A stretch of DNA of 34,219 nucleotides from CAILAD01 sp964397085 (GTDB lineage: Bacteria; Patescibacteriota; Saccharimonadia; CAILAD01; BJGX01): NCBI GenBank assembly GCA_964397085.1, contig CAYNHH010000002.1, forward strand, positions 1-34,219. The letters are read 5' to 3'. Below are positions 8,111 to 14,827 of this stretch, piece after piece (the first letter of the stretch is position 1; each line of letters begins with the position of its first letter). The notes beneath the pieces were generated by a model, which worked only from the letters and a program-made list of their open reading frames with translations, did not search any database and was not told where the DNA came from. A program made the position numbers and the translations under genes.

Positions 8111-8740
8111 ATGGCAACAAAAAAGAAACCTACAAAAAAATCGACTAAGAAGAGCAATGTCTCTCGATCTGCACAATTAACTCAATTTAAGTTTAAGTGG
8201 TGGATGGCAATTGTCCTAGTGGGCGTTATTGCCGGTTTGGGTATTGTGATCCTACGGTTCAGTAATGCCAGTGGTGGAGACGGATTTGGCAAATCTCAAT
8301 ATCTTGATGCTGCGAGTTTTCGTCATTCAAATAGTGTGTATCAGCAAAGTGCTCGATTTTCTGCTGTAGGTGGAGGATTTAAGACATATGGCATTTATCA
8401 TATGCAGAGCAGCTCCTCAACTTATCGACAAATTTGGGGTCCTTATCTTAATCTCCCATGGTCTAAGTACATAGATATTTGTTATCTGGTCAATACAACA
8501 CGATCTGATACTAAAGTACACTTTGATGTGACTGCTTGGGAGGGGAAAGTGGAGCTCGCCAATCGAGATAATGTTAGTCTTGCTGGCTACGTCAATAAGA
8601 CTGTCCCGGGTTTTGGTTATCCAGGGTATTGTATACAGAATATACCTGTTGGTAACTATCATGATGGTATAGAATTTAGAGCAAATGTTAATTATGGTGA
8701 TATGAATTTCAACGGCGTCACTTACCGCCAACATAATTAA
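8111..8740 (+). CDS. Leader-family small exported protein, tandem copy 2
   Basis: The 209-aa protein has WW at 30-31, a membrane helix and S51-N52-A53, then the same unassigned two-Cys domain as its neighbours (CYLVNT, PGYC, GVTYRQHN). It starts 45 bases after copy 1 with a GGAAA SD and no separate clear promoter, so it is probably cotranscribed. The first 98 bases of its coding sequence are nearly identical to copy 3 (two differences), while the exported parts differ much more. The insertion SGGDG after the leader matches gene 230 rather than copies 1 and 3. Confidence 0.87.
   Translation: MATKKKPTKKSTKKSNVSRSAQLTQFKFKWWMAIVLVGVIAGLGIVILRFSNASGGDGFGKSQYLDAASFRHSNSVYQQSARFSAVGGGFKTYGIYHMQSSSSTYRQIWGPYLNLPWSKYIDICYLVNTTRSDTKVHFDVTAWEGKVELANRDNVSLAGYVNKTVPGFGYPGYCIQNIPVGNYHDGIEFRANVNYGDMNFNGVTYRQHN
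8147..8208 (+). repeat. 62-base exact direct repeat of leader coding sequence (second copy 8825-8886)
   Basis: Bases 8147-8208 are identical to 8825-8886. Both encode the end of the Lys-rich tail through the WWMA motif of tandem copies 2 and 3. Identity ends sharply at the membrane helix. Confidence 0.85.
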
Positions 8741-8788
8741 GACTGAAGAGATGACATAATCATATAGACTTTAATTTAAAGGAAAATT

Positions 8789-9412
8789 ATGGCAACAAAA
8801 AAGAAAACTACAAAAAAATCGACAAAGAAGAGCAATGTCTCTCGATCTGCACAATTAACTCAATTTAAGTTTAAGTGGTGGATGGCGGTTGCCCTAGTTG
8901 GAGTTGTCGCTGTAATCGGTGTGGTTATAGTGAGATTTAGTAATGCAAGTGATGTAAATCGTACGTACCAACTTAGCGCACCAAGCTTTCAACACAGTTG
9001 GCAGGTTTGGCAGCATGATCAGCAACTTCCAGCATTGGGTGGCGGAATCAAAGATCATAGTGTGTATACTATAAGTGCTTATCCACCAAAAGATACCTAT
9101 CGTGATATCTGGGGTCCATATCTAGATCTACCGTACTCTAACTATATAGATGTCTGCTGGTTAGTTAATACGAATGATGCCTACTCAAGAGTACGCCTTG
9201 ATGTAACGGCAAATAACGGTCAGACTTTGCTCGCTGGTACTGACATTGGCTTGGACGGTTTAGTAAACAAAACCGTACCAGGTTTTGGTTATCCTGGGTA
9301 CTGTATGTACAACGTGCCATTGGGTGGCAATAGGTATGATGTTGAGTTTAGATCGAAGCTGAATTGGGGCAATATGAACTTCAATGGTGTTACTTACCGT
9401 CAGCATAATTAG
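8789..9412 (+). CDS. Leader-family small exported protein, tandem copy 3
   Basis: The 207-aa protein has WW at 30-31, S51-N52-A53 and the same domain as copies 1 and 2: DVCWLVNT, PGFGYPGYC and a GVTYRQHN end. The two Cys are conserved. The leader is a nucleotide mosaic. Its 5' part matches copy 2, and from the WWMA codons onward it matches copy 1, including a long identical run around GVVIVRFS and the following ASDVN. This points to gene conversion between neighbours. It lies 49 bases after copy 2 with an AAAGGAAA SD. Function unknown. Confidence 0.87.
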   Translation: MATKKKTTKKSTKKSNVSRSAQLTQFKFKWWMAVALVGVVAVIGVVIVRFSNASDVNRTYQLSAPSFQHSWQVWQHDQQLPALGGGIKDHSVYTISAYPPKDTYRDIWGPYLDLPYSNYIDVCWLVNTNDAYSRVRLDVTANNGQTLLAGTDIGLDGLVNKTVPGFGYPGYCMYNVPLGGNRYDVEFRSKLNWGNMNFNGVTYRQHN

Positions 9413-9448
9413 ATAAGAAATATCCAAATGTTAAATAGTCGCGAATAC

Positions 9449-9475
9449 TTGACAAATAGCAATAAATGCTATAAT
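9449..9475 (+). promoter_or_regulatory. Promoter of the small GC-rich secreted-protein gene
   Basis: TTGACA (9449-9454) and TATAAT (9470-9475) are both consensus, but the spacer is only 15 bases. A short hairpin, TCTCC-AGGA-GGAGA (9507-9520), overlaps the strong AGGAGGAG SD downstream. Confidence 0.5.
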
Positions 9476-9523
9476 ATGTATTGGTAATCACTCTGTACAC
9501 AACTACTCTCCAGGAGGAGAAAA

Positions 9524-9817
9524 ATGAAGAGATTACTCGCAGTAGTGTTGATGGCAGCTTCCTTTGGGGTCTTCGCTCTGTTCGCCGCTCAAGGAGCAGT
9601 TGGCGCGCAGCAGCCACCCGCAGAGTCGGTGAAGCCGGTTGAGCCGGTGGATGTCACCGATCTCGATCACTCACATCATGATGTGGGCAATGGCGAGGAA
9701 CAACTTCCTTGCTATGGAGTGGGGGTTGATCTCAGTACAGGCAAGGAGTTCACCGAACGCACACCCTGTGACTACGTCATCTCCCTCAAGGAGGCAGAAG
9801 CAGCGCAACCACGCTGA
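9524..9817 (+). CDS. Small secreted protein in a GC-rich cassette
   Basis: The 97-aa protein is not recognised. It has a classical signal peptide (MKR, a hydrophobic core to ~24, and a probable cut near AVGA-QQ at 28), unlike the FKWW leader of its neighbours. The mature ~69 residues are acidic, Pro-rich at first, include a DHSHHD cluster (possible metal binding) and two Cys (LPCYG, TPCDY). By hand count the gene is 166/294 G+C (56%), well above its surroundings, and it uses many G/C-ending codons. It also has the strongest SD in the window and its own GC-rich terminator. This fits a transferred self-contained cassette, and donor unknown. Confidence 0.75.
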   Translation: MKRLLAVVLMAASFGVFALFAAQGAVGAQQPPAESVKPVEPVDVTDLDHSHHDVGNGEEQLPCYGVGVDLSTGKEFTERTPCDYVISLKEAEAAQPR

Positions 9818-9840
9818 TGCCTGTCACTCACATTCGTACC

Positions 9841-9866
9841 GGCCCGCTGATGCAAATCAGCGGGCC
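9841..9866 (+). terminator. GC-rich hairpin after the small secreted-protein gene
   Basis: An 11-bp perfect stem (GGCCCGCTGAT / ATCAGCGGGCC) is closed by a GCAA tetraloop. It is followed by a pyrimidine-rich ACTTCTATTT rather than a clean T run. Confidence 0.7.
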
Positions 9867-9927
9867 ACTTCTATTTGCTGCTGATTAAATGTACATAGCT
9901 GGCTATACTTTTCGTGCTTATTTCGGC

Positions 9928-9933
9928 TATACT
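9928..9933 (+). promoter_or_regulatory. -10 box of the lnt-like gene (leaderless)
   Basis: TATACT ends exactly 7 bases before the ATG at 9941. No SD is present. A second TATACT lies at 9904-9909. Confidence 0.45.
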
Positions 9934-9940
9934 AGAGTGC

Positions 9941-11536
9941 ATGATAAAGACCAAGAATAATCAGTATACGGCATTAAATATATTTCTTCTCTACGTACTG
10001 AGCGTACTGGGCCTAAGTACACCTTTTGTATGGTACTATGCCGGCTGGTTTAGCCTGGTGTGTATGTTGCCATTCTTGTACTTATTACGTTATCTGTCTG
10101 TACAGAAAGTCTCACTCAAGCAACAATTAGGTTTTATTTGGGTCACAGGGCTAGGTGTATTTTTGATAGTTTTGAGTTGGGCACTATTTACCAACCCTGA
10201 GAAATGGGCATTTATCAGTGGTTGGCAAGCAAATCTTGCACTTGCAATTGTATATCTGGTTTTTGCGCTTATTTTAAGCCTGCAATACTTATTCTTCGGT
10301 GCTCTGTACTTATGGCTGAATCCTAAACTCACAAGTAAGAGTGTTTTTATACTTTTACCTGCTATATGGGTGACTGCTGAAGCTGTAAGAAGTATCGCTT
10401 TTTCAATCATATCTTACGGTCCTGGTGGGAGTATTGGAGTGTATTGGAATTTTGGTGTCTTGGGGATTGCAACTGGAGTGACCCCACTTGGGTACTTAGC
10501 GAGAATTGTAGGGATGTTTGGATTGAGTTTTGTGGTAGTGGTGATAAATCTTTGCATCTTTTGGCTCTTGCAAAAGCGCTATAAACTGCCATTACTCATT
10601 CTTGTTATTATTACACTCTCTATATTGACCAGTTGGTATATTTGGCGGCCTAGTATAGATGCTCAAAAGATTAGCGCTGGCTTTGTTCAGTTACCCCAAA
10701 GCTTTGACGGCTACCGTGAAGATTTGAACTATTTTCAGAAAATTGATCACATCACTTCATCTTTTGATCGTAAACTTGATGTCTTGGTACTACCTGAATA
10801 CTCAGATTTTTTTATTAATGAAGGTGAGAAAGACCAATCAACGGCGACTGCTCAAAGAATAGTGCAATCTAACGGCTCTGTAGTTACATCGGAAAACAAA
10901 TTGGCTGACAAAAATGTTCAGAAAAATAGGCTAATGGTATACTCTCCAGAAAGAAAAGTTCAGGCAGAGCAAGACAAAACCTTCCTCATTCCTATAGGTG
11001 AGTATCTACCCTATGCAGTTATTGGGGCATTTAAGGTCTTGAATCAAAATAATGTGTTGAGTATGCATGAGCAGACTAGGGTAGTAAGCAAGGGTAGTGT
11101 AGCTGATAGTGTGGTGCATGTGCCCAGTGGACTCAATCTAGGCTCGATGGCTTGTTCTGGTGCGATTGCCCCAGAATTATATCGTGTTCTTGCACGAGAA
11201 GATGCGCAGGTATTTACCAACAGTGCTAGTCTAGGGATATTCACAAAAGCACCATTGTATCATGAGCAGAGTCGCCAATTTGCACGATTTATTGCTATTA
11301 GTAACGCACGTCCATACGTGCAGGCTGCATCTGGTGCGTATAGTTATATTATAGATAGTAACGGTAACTTCGTAGTGCGTACGAATGATTTTCACACCGA
11401 GGCGGGTAGTGCTGAGATTGCTTTGGTAAGGATAAGAACATTCTATAGTATGGTGGGAGAATGGGTAGTGGGGCTGAGTATGGTAATTTTGATCGCATTT
11501 GGCATATGGGCATATCGTACTAAAGAAGACAGCTAG
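9941..11536 (+). CDS. lnt: Apolipoprotein N-acyltransferase-like membrane enzyme
   Basis: This resembles Lnt, which transfers an acyl chain to the N-terminal Cys of lipoproteins at the outer face of the membrane. The N-terminal ~240 residues are a bundle of hydrophobic helices, then a nitrilase-type domain follows, and a last helix lies near the C-terminus. In the numbering from ATG 9941 the triad candidates are Glu286 (LPEYS), Lys346 (KTFLIPIGEYLPY) and Cys405 (SMACSGA). The FTNSASLG, QFARFIAISNARPYVQAASGAYSYIID block matches the family. Oddly, the residues after the Cys are Ser-Gly, where typical Lnt has Tyr-Glu, so activity or substrate may differ. A GTG at 9914 would add nine residues, but the TATACT box favours 9941. 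A lipoprotein candidate is encoded at 20758. Confidence 0.8.
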   Translation: MIKTKNNQYTALNIFLLYVLSVLGLSTPFVWYYAGWFSLVCMLPFLYLLRYLSVQKVSLKQQLGFIWVTGLGVFLIVLSWALFTNPEKWAFISGWQANLALAIVYLVFALILSLQYLFFGALYLWLNPKLTSKSVFILLPAIWVTAEAVRSIAFSIISYGPGGSIGVYWNFGVLGIATGVTPLGYLARIVGMFGLSFVVVVINLCIFWLLQKRYKLPLLILVIITLSILTSWYIWRPSIDAQKISAGFVQLPQSFDGYREDLNYFQKIDHITSSFDRKLDVLVLPEYSDFFINEGEKDQSTATAQRIVQSNGSVVTSENKLADKNVQKNRLMVYSPERKVQAEQDKTFLIPIGEYLPYAVIGAFKVLNQNNVLSMHEQTRVVSKGSVADSVVHVPSGLNLGSMACSGAIAPELYRVLAREDAQVFTNSASLGIFTKAPLYHEQSRQFARFIAISNARPYVQAASGAYSYIIDSNGNFVVRTNDFHTEAGSAEIALVRIRTFYSMVGEWVVGLSMVILIAFGIWAYRTKEDS

Positions 11537-11578
11537 TACTTACTTGTCATTATTCTTATGGTAAGATATTAAGTAATT

Positions 11579-12430
11579 ATGGGTCATTTACCACCAAAAC
11601 ACATGCATACATCTAAAGGTGTTAAGAGTATTAATAAAGACTTTAAGCTTCGTTGGTGGATGGCGGTAGTACTAGTGGTGATAGTTGCGGGCATAGGTAT
11701 TGCCGTGTTAAGGCTCTCACACGCTTCTACTTGGCCGCCAGAGGAACAAGCAAAGGTCAATGCTGGTATTGATATAAAAATTGGTTTTCCATATGTCACG
11801 GTTAGTTATCCGCCGTATGGGTACAAGAAGGATTTTTTGATTAGCTTGGGTGAAGCAGAAATTACTCAACAAGTTTCGGCAGATCTAGAGCAGATCTATA
11901 TCAAGAGCCATCCTGATGTAGCCCCGCCCGTTGCGCCACCGGCAACGACCACCCCATCAGCACCTACCAAGACAAATCAGTCACAGACTAGTCAGAACAC
12001 TAGTAATACTACTGCTTCAACAGATTCTACTAACACCACGAGTTCTACAACTATAGATACTACTCAGCAGGCTACTCAAACGACATTCGAACAAACCAAT
12101 CAGGCAGTAGAGCTAGCCCAAACAAAAGATTTAGGCTCGGTCAGCGGTTATACAAAGTTTGTGTATTCATCTCCAGAAGGCCAAAACACCAAAACAGTTT
12201 CTTTAGTGGTAGATAATAAGATATTAAAGATTATCAAAAAAGCACCATATGAATTTGCAATTGATACCCGAGCTTATGCAAATGGTAAGCACAAAATGCA
12301 GTTGTTTGTGACTACTGATAATAATTCTACTTCAGAGAGTGTGTATCAAGTCAATGTAGACAATCGCTCTCTAATATCAAAAATATTGTATTATTTTAGT
12401 TTGCCTTGGACCTTCGTTTTCCCGGGCTAA
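11579..12430 (+). CDS. Leader-family protein with Ser/Thr-rich linker and Ig-like domain
   Basis: The 283-aa protein has WW at 26-27, a helix and S47-H48-A49. Residues ~50-105 form a short unassigned segment (VNAGIDIKIGFPYVTVSYPPYGYKK in part). Residues ~112-185 are low-complexity Thr/Ser/Gln/Pro, a likely wall-spanning or flexible stalk. Then comes an Ig-like domain (SGYTKFVY, LVVDNKIL, APYEFAID) related to that of gene 2510. Both end in a hydrophobic tail with PW (YYFSLPWTFVF here). There is no exported Cys. No SD is visible and AT-rich -10-like sequence abuts the ATG, so this may be a leaderless mRNA. Confidence 0.8.
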   Translation: MGHLPPKHMHTSKGVKSINKDFKLRWWMAVVLVVIVAGIGIAVLRLSHASTWPPEEQAKVNAGIDIKIGFPYVTVSYPPYGYKKDFLISLGEAEITQQVSADLEQIYIKSHPDVAPPVAPPATTTPSAPTKTNQSQTSQNTSNTTASTDSTNTTSSTTIDTTQQATQTTFEQTNQAVELAQTKDLGSVSGYTKFVYSSPEGQNTKTVSLVVDNKILKIIKKAPYEFAIDTRAYANGKHKMQLFVTTDNNSTSESVYQVNVDNRSLISKILYYFSLPWTFVFPG

Positions 12431-12432
12431 TC

Positions 12433-12468
12433 TTGCGCAATATATTTATAAGAGTATACTAAGCGTAA
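12433..12468 (+). promoter_or_regulatory. Promoter of the CHAP gene, with AAGCGTAA element
   Basis: TTGCGC (12433-12438), a 16-base spacer and TATACT (12455-12460) are followed immediately by AAGCGTAA (12461-12468). Confidence 0.68.
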
Positions 12469-12496
12469 CAAGTATATTGAATACTAAAAGGAAAAT

Positions 12497-13405
12497 ATGG
12501 CTACAAAAAAGTCAAAACCAAAATCAAAAAGCAATGTTTCACGAAGAGCCAAAAAACAATCACTTGTTTTTAAATGGTGGATGGCAGCTGTAGTAGTCAT
12601 TACTATCGCTGTAATTGGAATAATTGTATTACGTTTTTCTCGTGCTAGTATTGACTCGTCTGTAAGTAACCAAAAGGCTTATCAAGCGATTGTTAATGAC
12701 CGTAAGTATTGGGCTAGTAAGGGTGATAAAGGGGCTGCAGTTCAAACTCCTTCTGCAGCACCTACAGCACCGCCACCGAGGCCTGCAGATTGGGGTACTC
12801 AGCCAGCACAAACTCCGCCGTCCACAAAGCCTATTACTCCTACGCCAGCTGTACAGCAACAAAACAACACCCTACCTGATGACTATCCAAACATTCAGTC
12901 TTACTTGCCAAATATCGGCAAAGCAGAAGCTTATGGTGGTGCGCCATGCAGTACTACAGACAGATGTAATATTATGAATTGGGCAAATAGCCAGGTTGGA
13001 AAACGAGCTTCAGATTACTATTTTCCTTATGATGAGCCTTGGTGTTCTGATTTTGTGAGCTGGATCATGCGTCAGTCTGGAGTTCCATTTTGGTGGGGTA
13101 TTGATTCTAATCCAACTGGATGGAGGATACCTTACTCCGGGAATATAGCAAATGGCTTAGCATTCTTTGGTAATCTTCGTGATCGCAATTATGTTCCAGA
13201 AGCAGGCGATATGGTGTTTTTTAGCTGGCAAGATGGCAATGTTCCCTATGATCATATTGGGATCGTAACATATGTAAGTGGAGGCTCAATGACCGTTGTT
13301 GAAGGAAATTCTGGACCACGACGAAATTTTGAGACTCAAGTAGAGGCTCACACATGGAATCGCAGTAGTCCATACATATTGGCTTACGGTCGATGGTCTA
13401 GGTAA
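12497..13405 (+). CDS. Leader-family CHAP-domain peptidoglycan hydrolase
   Basis: The 302-aa protein has WW at 27-28, a helix and S48-R49-A50. A Pro/Thr-rich linker (~78-120) separates it from a C-terminal CHAP domain, a papain-like fold that cuts peptide bonds or the amide link in peptidoglycan. The likely catalytic Cys183 is in PWCSDFVSW, His253 is in YDHIGIV, and a polar VEGNSG (269-273) follows. Two further Cys before the domain (APCSTTDRC) probably pair. It could remodel the cell's own wall or attack that of a host or neighbour. An AAAAGGAAAA SD and MATKK alignment set the start. Confidence 0.88.
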   Translation: MATKKSKPKSKSNVSRRAKKQSLVFKWWMAAVVVITIAVIGIIVLRFSRASIDSSVSNQKAYQAIVNDRKYWASKGDKGAAVQTPSAAPTAPPPRPADWGTQPAQTPPSTKPITPTPAVQQQNNTLPDDYPNIQSYLPNIGKAEAYGGAPCSTTDRCNIMNWANSQVGKRASDYYFPYDEPWCSDFVSWIMRQSGVPFWWGIDSNPTGWRIPYSGNIANGLAFFGNLRDRNYVPEAGDMVFFSWQDGNVPYDHIGIVTYVSGGSMTVVEGNSGPRRNFETQVEAHTWNRSSPYILAYGRWSR

Positions 13406-13431
13406 GTCGAAAACTATTTATGTAAAAAGTA

Positions 13432-13460
13432 TTGACAGCGTAAGCATAACCTGCTAAAAT
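13432..13460 (+). promoter_or_regulatory. Promoter of the KGG-repeat gene
   Basis: TTGACA (13432-13437), a 17-base spacer and TAAAAT (13455-13460). The spacer contains GTAAGCATAAC, the element found after the -10 box in other promoters, here moved upstream. The transcript would have a ~110-base 5' leader with a small hairpin (ACTCT-AAGG-AGAGT, 13526-13539). Confidence 0.7.
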
Positions 13461-13576
13461 ACTTACGTTATAGCATTAATAACCCAAGAGCTAGATACGG
13501 CTTTTGGAGGGTGCAAGTAGAGATTACTCTAAGGAGAGTTTGTTCATAGCTTCTGTAAAAAGGAGAATGACAAACT

Positions 13577-13771
13577 ATGTCAGGAACAGAAAAAGGTGGC
13601 GTAAAGGCTGCTTCAACAAACAAGAAACGTTACGGTAAGAATTTCTACGAACGAATTGGTTCTATGGGCGGTAAAATCAGCCGTGGTGGTGGTTTTGCAG
13701 CTAACCCAGAGCTAGCTCGTATTGCTGGTGCCAAGGGTGGTAAAGCAAGTCGTAAGAACAAAACTAAGTAA
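13577..13771 (+). CDS. KGG-repeat general stress-type protein
   Basis: This 64-aa basic protein has the KGG/Con-10-like pattern seen in YciG-type stress proteins: KRYGKNFYERIGSMGGK, then RGGGFAANPELARIAGAKGG and a basic SRKNKTK tail. The biochemical role of the family is unclear. Members are linked to stress or stationary phase and are probably nucleic-acid associated. A strong promoter, a long 5' leader, an AAGGAG SD and a powerful terminator suggest high, regulated expression. An out-of-frame ATG sits 10 bases upstream of the chosen start. Only the chosen frame gives the family sequence. Confidence 0.88.
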   Translation: MSGTEKGGVKAASTNKKRYGKNFYERIGSMGGKISRGGGFAANPELARIAGAKGGKASRKNKTK

Positions 13772-13772
13772 G

Positions 13773-13830
13773 TATCACTTTCTATCTAAAAACCCTCTAG
13801 AAATAGAGGGTTTTTAGATAGAAAGTGATA
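13773..13830. terminator. 26-bp perfect inverted repeat, bidirectional terminator
   Basis: The left arm is 13773-13798, the loop AGAAAT is 13799-13804 and the right arm is 13805-13830, with all 26 pairs perfect. The core CCCTCT/AGAGGG followed by TTTTT (and AAAAA on the other side) makes it a terminator in both directions. The 3' edge merges with a TATAAT-containing promoter region for gene 13870. Confidence 0.85.
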
Positions 13831-13839
13831 TAATACTTG

Positions 13840-13848
13840 TGTTATAAT
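13840..13848 (+). promoter_or_regulatory. Extended -10 promoter of gene 13870
   Basis: TGT directly before TATAAT (13843-13848) is an extended -10. No good -35 is seen, since that position falls within the palindrome. Confidence 0.45.
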
Positions 13849-13869
13849 TAGCGCATTAATAAAAGGAAT

Positions 13870-14241
13870 ATGATGCCAGCAAAAAAGAATACGCAAAAGA
13901 ACTCAAAAAGTAGTGCTTCTCGCTCGACCCAATTGACCCAATTTACTTTTAAATGGTGGATGGCACTGGTTTTGGTAGGTATAGTAGCAGTAGTAGGTGT
14001 GGTAATAGTACGTTTTAGCAACGCAGCAGGTCCATTCGCTGTAAATGATACTGCTGGTAACCCGCATACTTGCTCTTGGTCTAGCGGATCATTATATTGT
14101 ACAAATATTGGTAGTAGTACTGTTTATGTTCCAATTGGAGTTGGTAAGAATCCAGCAGTAAACTATTTTTGTAAGTCTAGTCATGGCAGTATTGATACTT
14201 ATGCTGGTAAAGCATACTTATGTTACCAAACAGGTGGCTAA
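13870..14241 (+). CDS. Leader-family minimal exported protein, four Cys
   Basis: The 123-aa protein has WW at 29-30, a helix and S50-N51-A52. The exported part is only ~70 residues, Gly/Ser/Tyr-rich, with four Cys (HTCSW, LYCTN, YFCKS, YLCYQ). It is probably a small disulfide-stabilised domain of unknown function. It could be a surface decoration, a binding domain or a secreted effector, and nothing in the sequence decides. The gene lies between two copies of the same terminator hairpin, so it forms a self-contained module. Start choice between two adjacent ATG codons is open. Confidence 0.83.
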   Translation: MMPAKKNTQKNSKSSASRSTQLTQFTFKWWMALVLVGIVAVVGVVIVRFSNAAGPFAVNDTAGNPHTCSWSSGSLYCTNIGSSTVYVPIGVGKNPAVNYFCKSSHGSIDTYAGKAYLCYQTGG

Positions 14242-14262
14242 TATACAGCTGGTTACAGTGAA

Positions 14263-14302
14263 TTTCTATCAAAAGCCCTCTATTTCAGAGGGTTTTTAGA
14301 TA
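14263..14302. terminator. Terminator hairpin, diverged copy of the 13773 element
   Basis: CCCTCT (14276-14281), ATTTC and AGAGGG (14287-14292), then TTTTT. From TTTCTATC through TTTTTAGATA it matches 13779-13820 with a few changes, and the last 16 bases (AGAGGG to GATA) are identical. It ends the leader gene on the plus strand and contains the stop codon of the minus-strand zincin gene. Confidence 0.8.
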
Positions 14303-14745
14303 CGTGCTAGTTTGCGACGCTGTATGCGCTTTTGAGGCTGATTACTCACTTGCCAACGTGTACCACACATAAAGCAGCTAAATTGGTTCTCACGAGCTTC
14401 TAGGCAGTAATTATCACAGGTTGGGCAACAGCCACGCTTACTTACCCATTCGTCATAGCTCTCTATGCAGCTCTCAACATATTCTAGGTCTAGTTCTATA
14501 TTGTGTTTTTGGGCGAGTTTTTTGGTATAGTGCCAGGCTGCTACCTCCATCATAAGTAGTTCGAGATCGTAGCGGTAGTGAAAATGGCCAAGCTCGCAAT
14601 GGCTTATCTCGTGCAAAAGCGATATTTTGCCAGTTGTATGCTTGAGGCGCACTGGGTCATAATTAATTATCTCATCGGCAGCATCATAGCTAAAAAAGCC
14701 TGCTGGTAGAAATCTATATTGGCTAAATGACGCTAGTAATTCCAA
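14296..14745 (-). CDS. Putative HEXXH zincin with C-terminal zinc ribbon
   Basis: The 149-aa protein has HEISH at 45-49, the zinc-binding signature of zincin metallopeptidases. MEVAAW with Glu67 follows on the next helix, at the place where ImmA/IrrE-like (DUF955-type) peptidases have their third ligand. The C-terminal part has C107-x-x-C110 and C124-x-x-C127, a zinc ribbon, then a basic tail (RIQRRK), possibly for nucleic-acid binding. It is probably cytoplasmic, with no signal peptide. It may be a regulatory protease or a degenerate relative. The start is a TTG preceded closely by GGGGGTGAG, because an in-frame TGA lies two codons upstream. Confidence 0.65.
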   Translation of the reverse strand: MELLASFSQYRFLPAGFFSYDAADEIINYDPVRLKHTTGKISLLHEISHCELGHFHYRYDLELLMMEVAAWHYTKKLAQKHNIELDLEYVESCIESYDEWVSKRGCCPTCDNYCLEARENQFSCFMCGTRWQVSNQPQKRIQRRKLARI

Positions 14746-14827
14746 AACTCACCCCCATGAATATACTCCCTAGTATAGCAATAATATCGGGCACGTGTGA
14801 CACAAATTTATGATAATTCTTTACAAT

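Noticed and set aside
9914..9940. GTG start nine codons upstream for the lnt-like gene
   Set aside because: It would overlap the TATACT box at 9928-9933; the ATG at 9941 fits a leaderless start.
13773..13830. Long palindrome as the end of an insertion sequence
   Set aside because: No transposase, no target duplication and no second full-length terminal repeat. Terminator features (T runs on both sides) explain it better.
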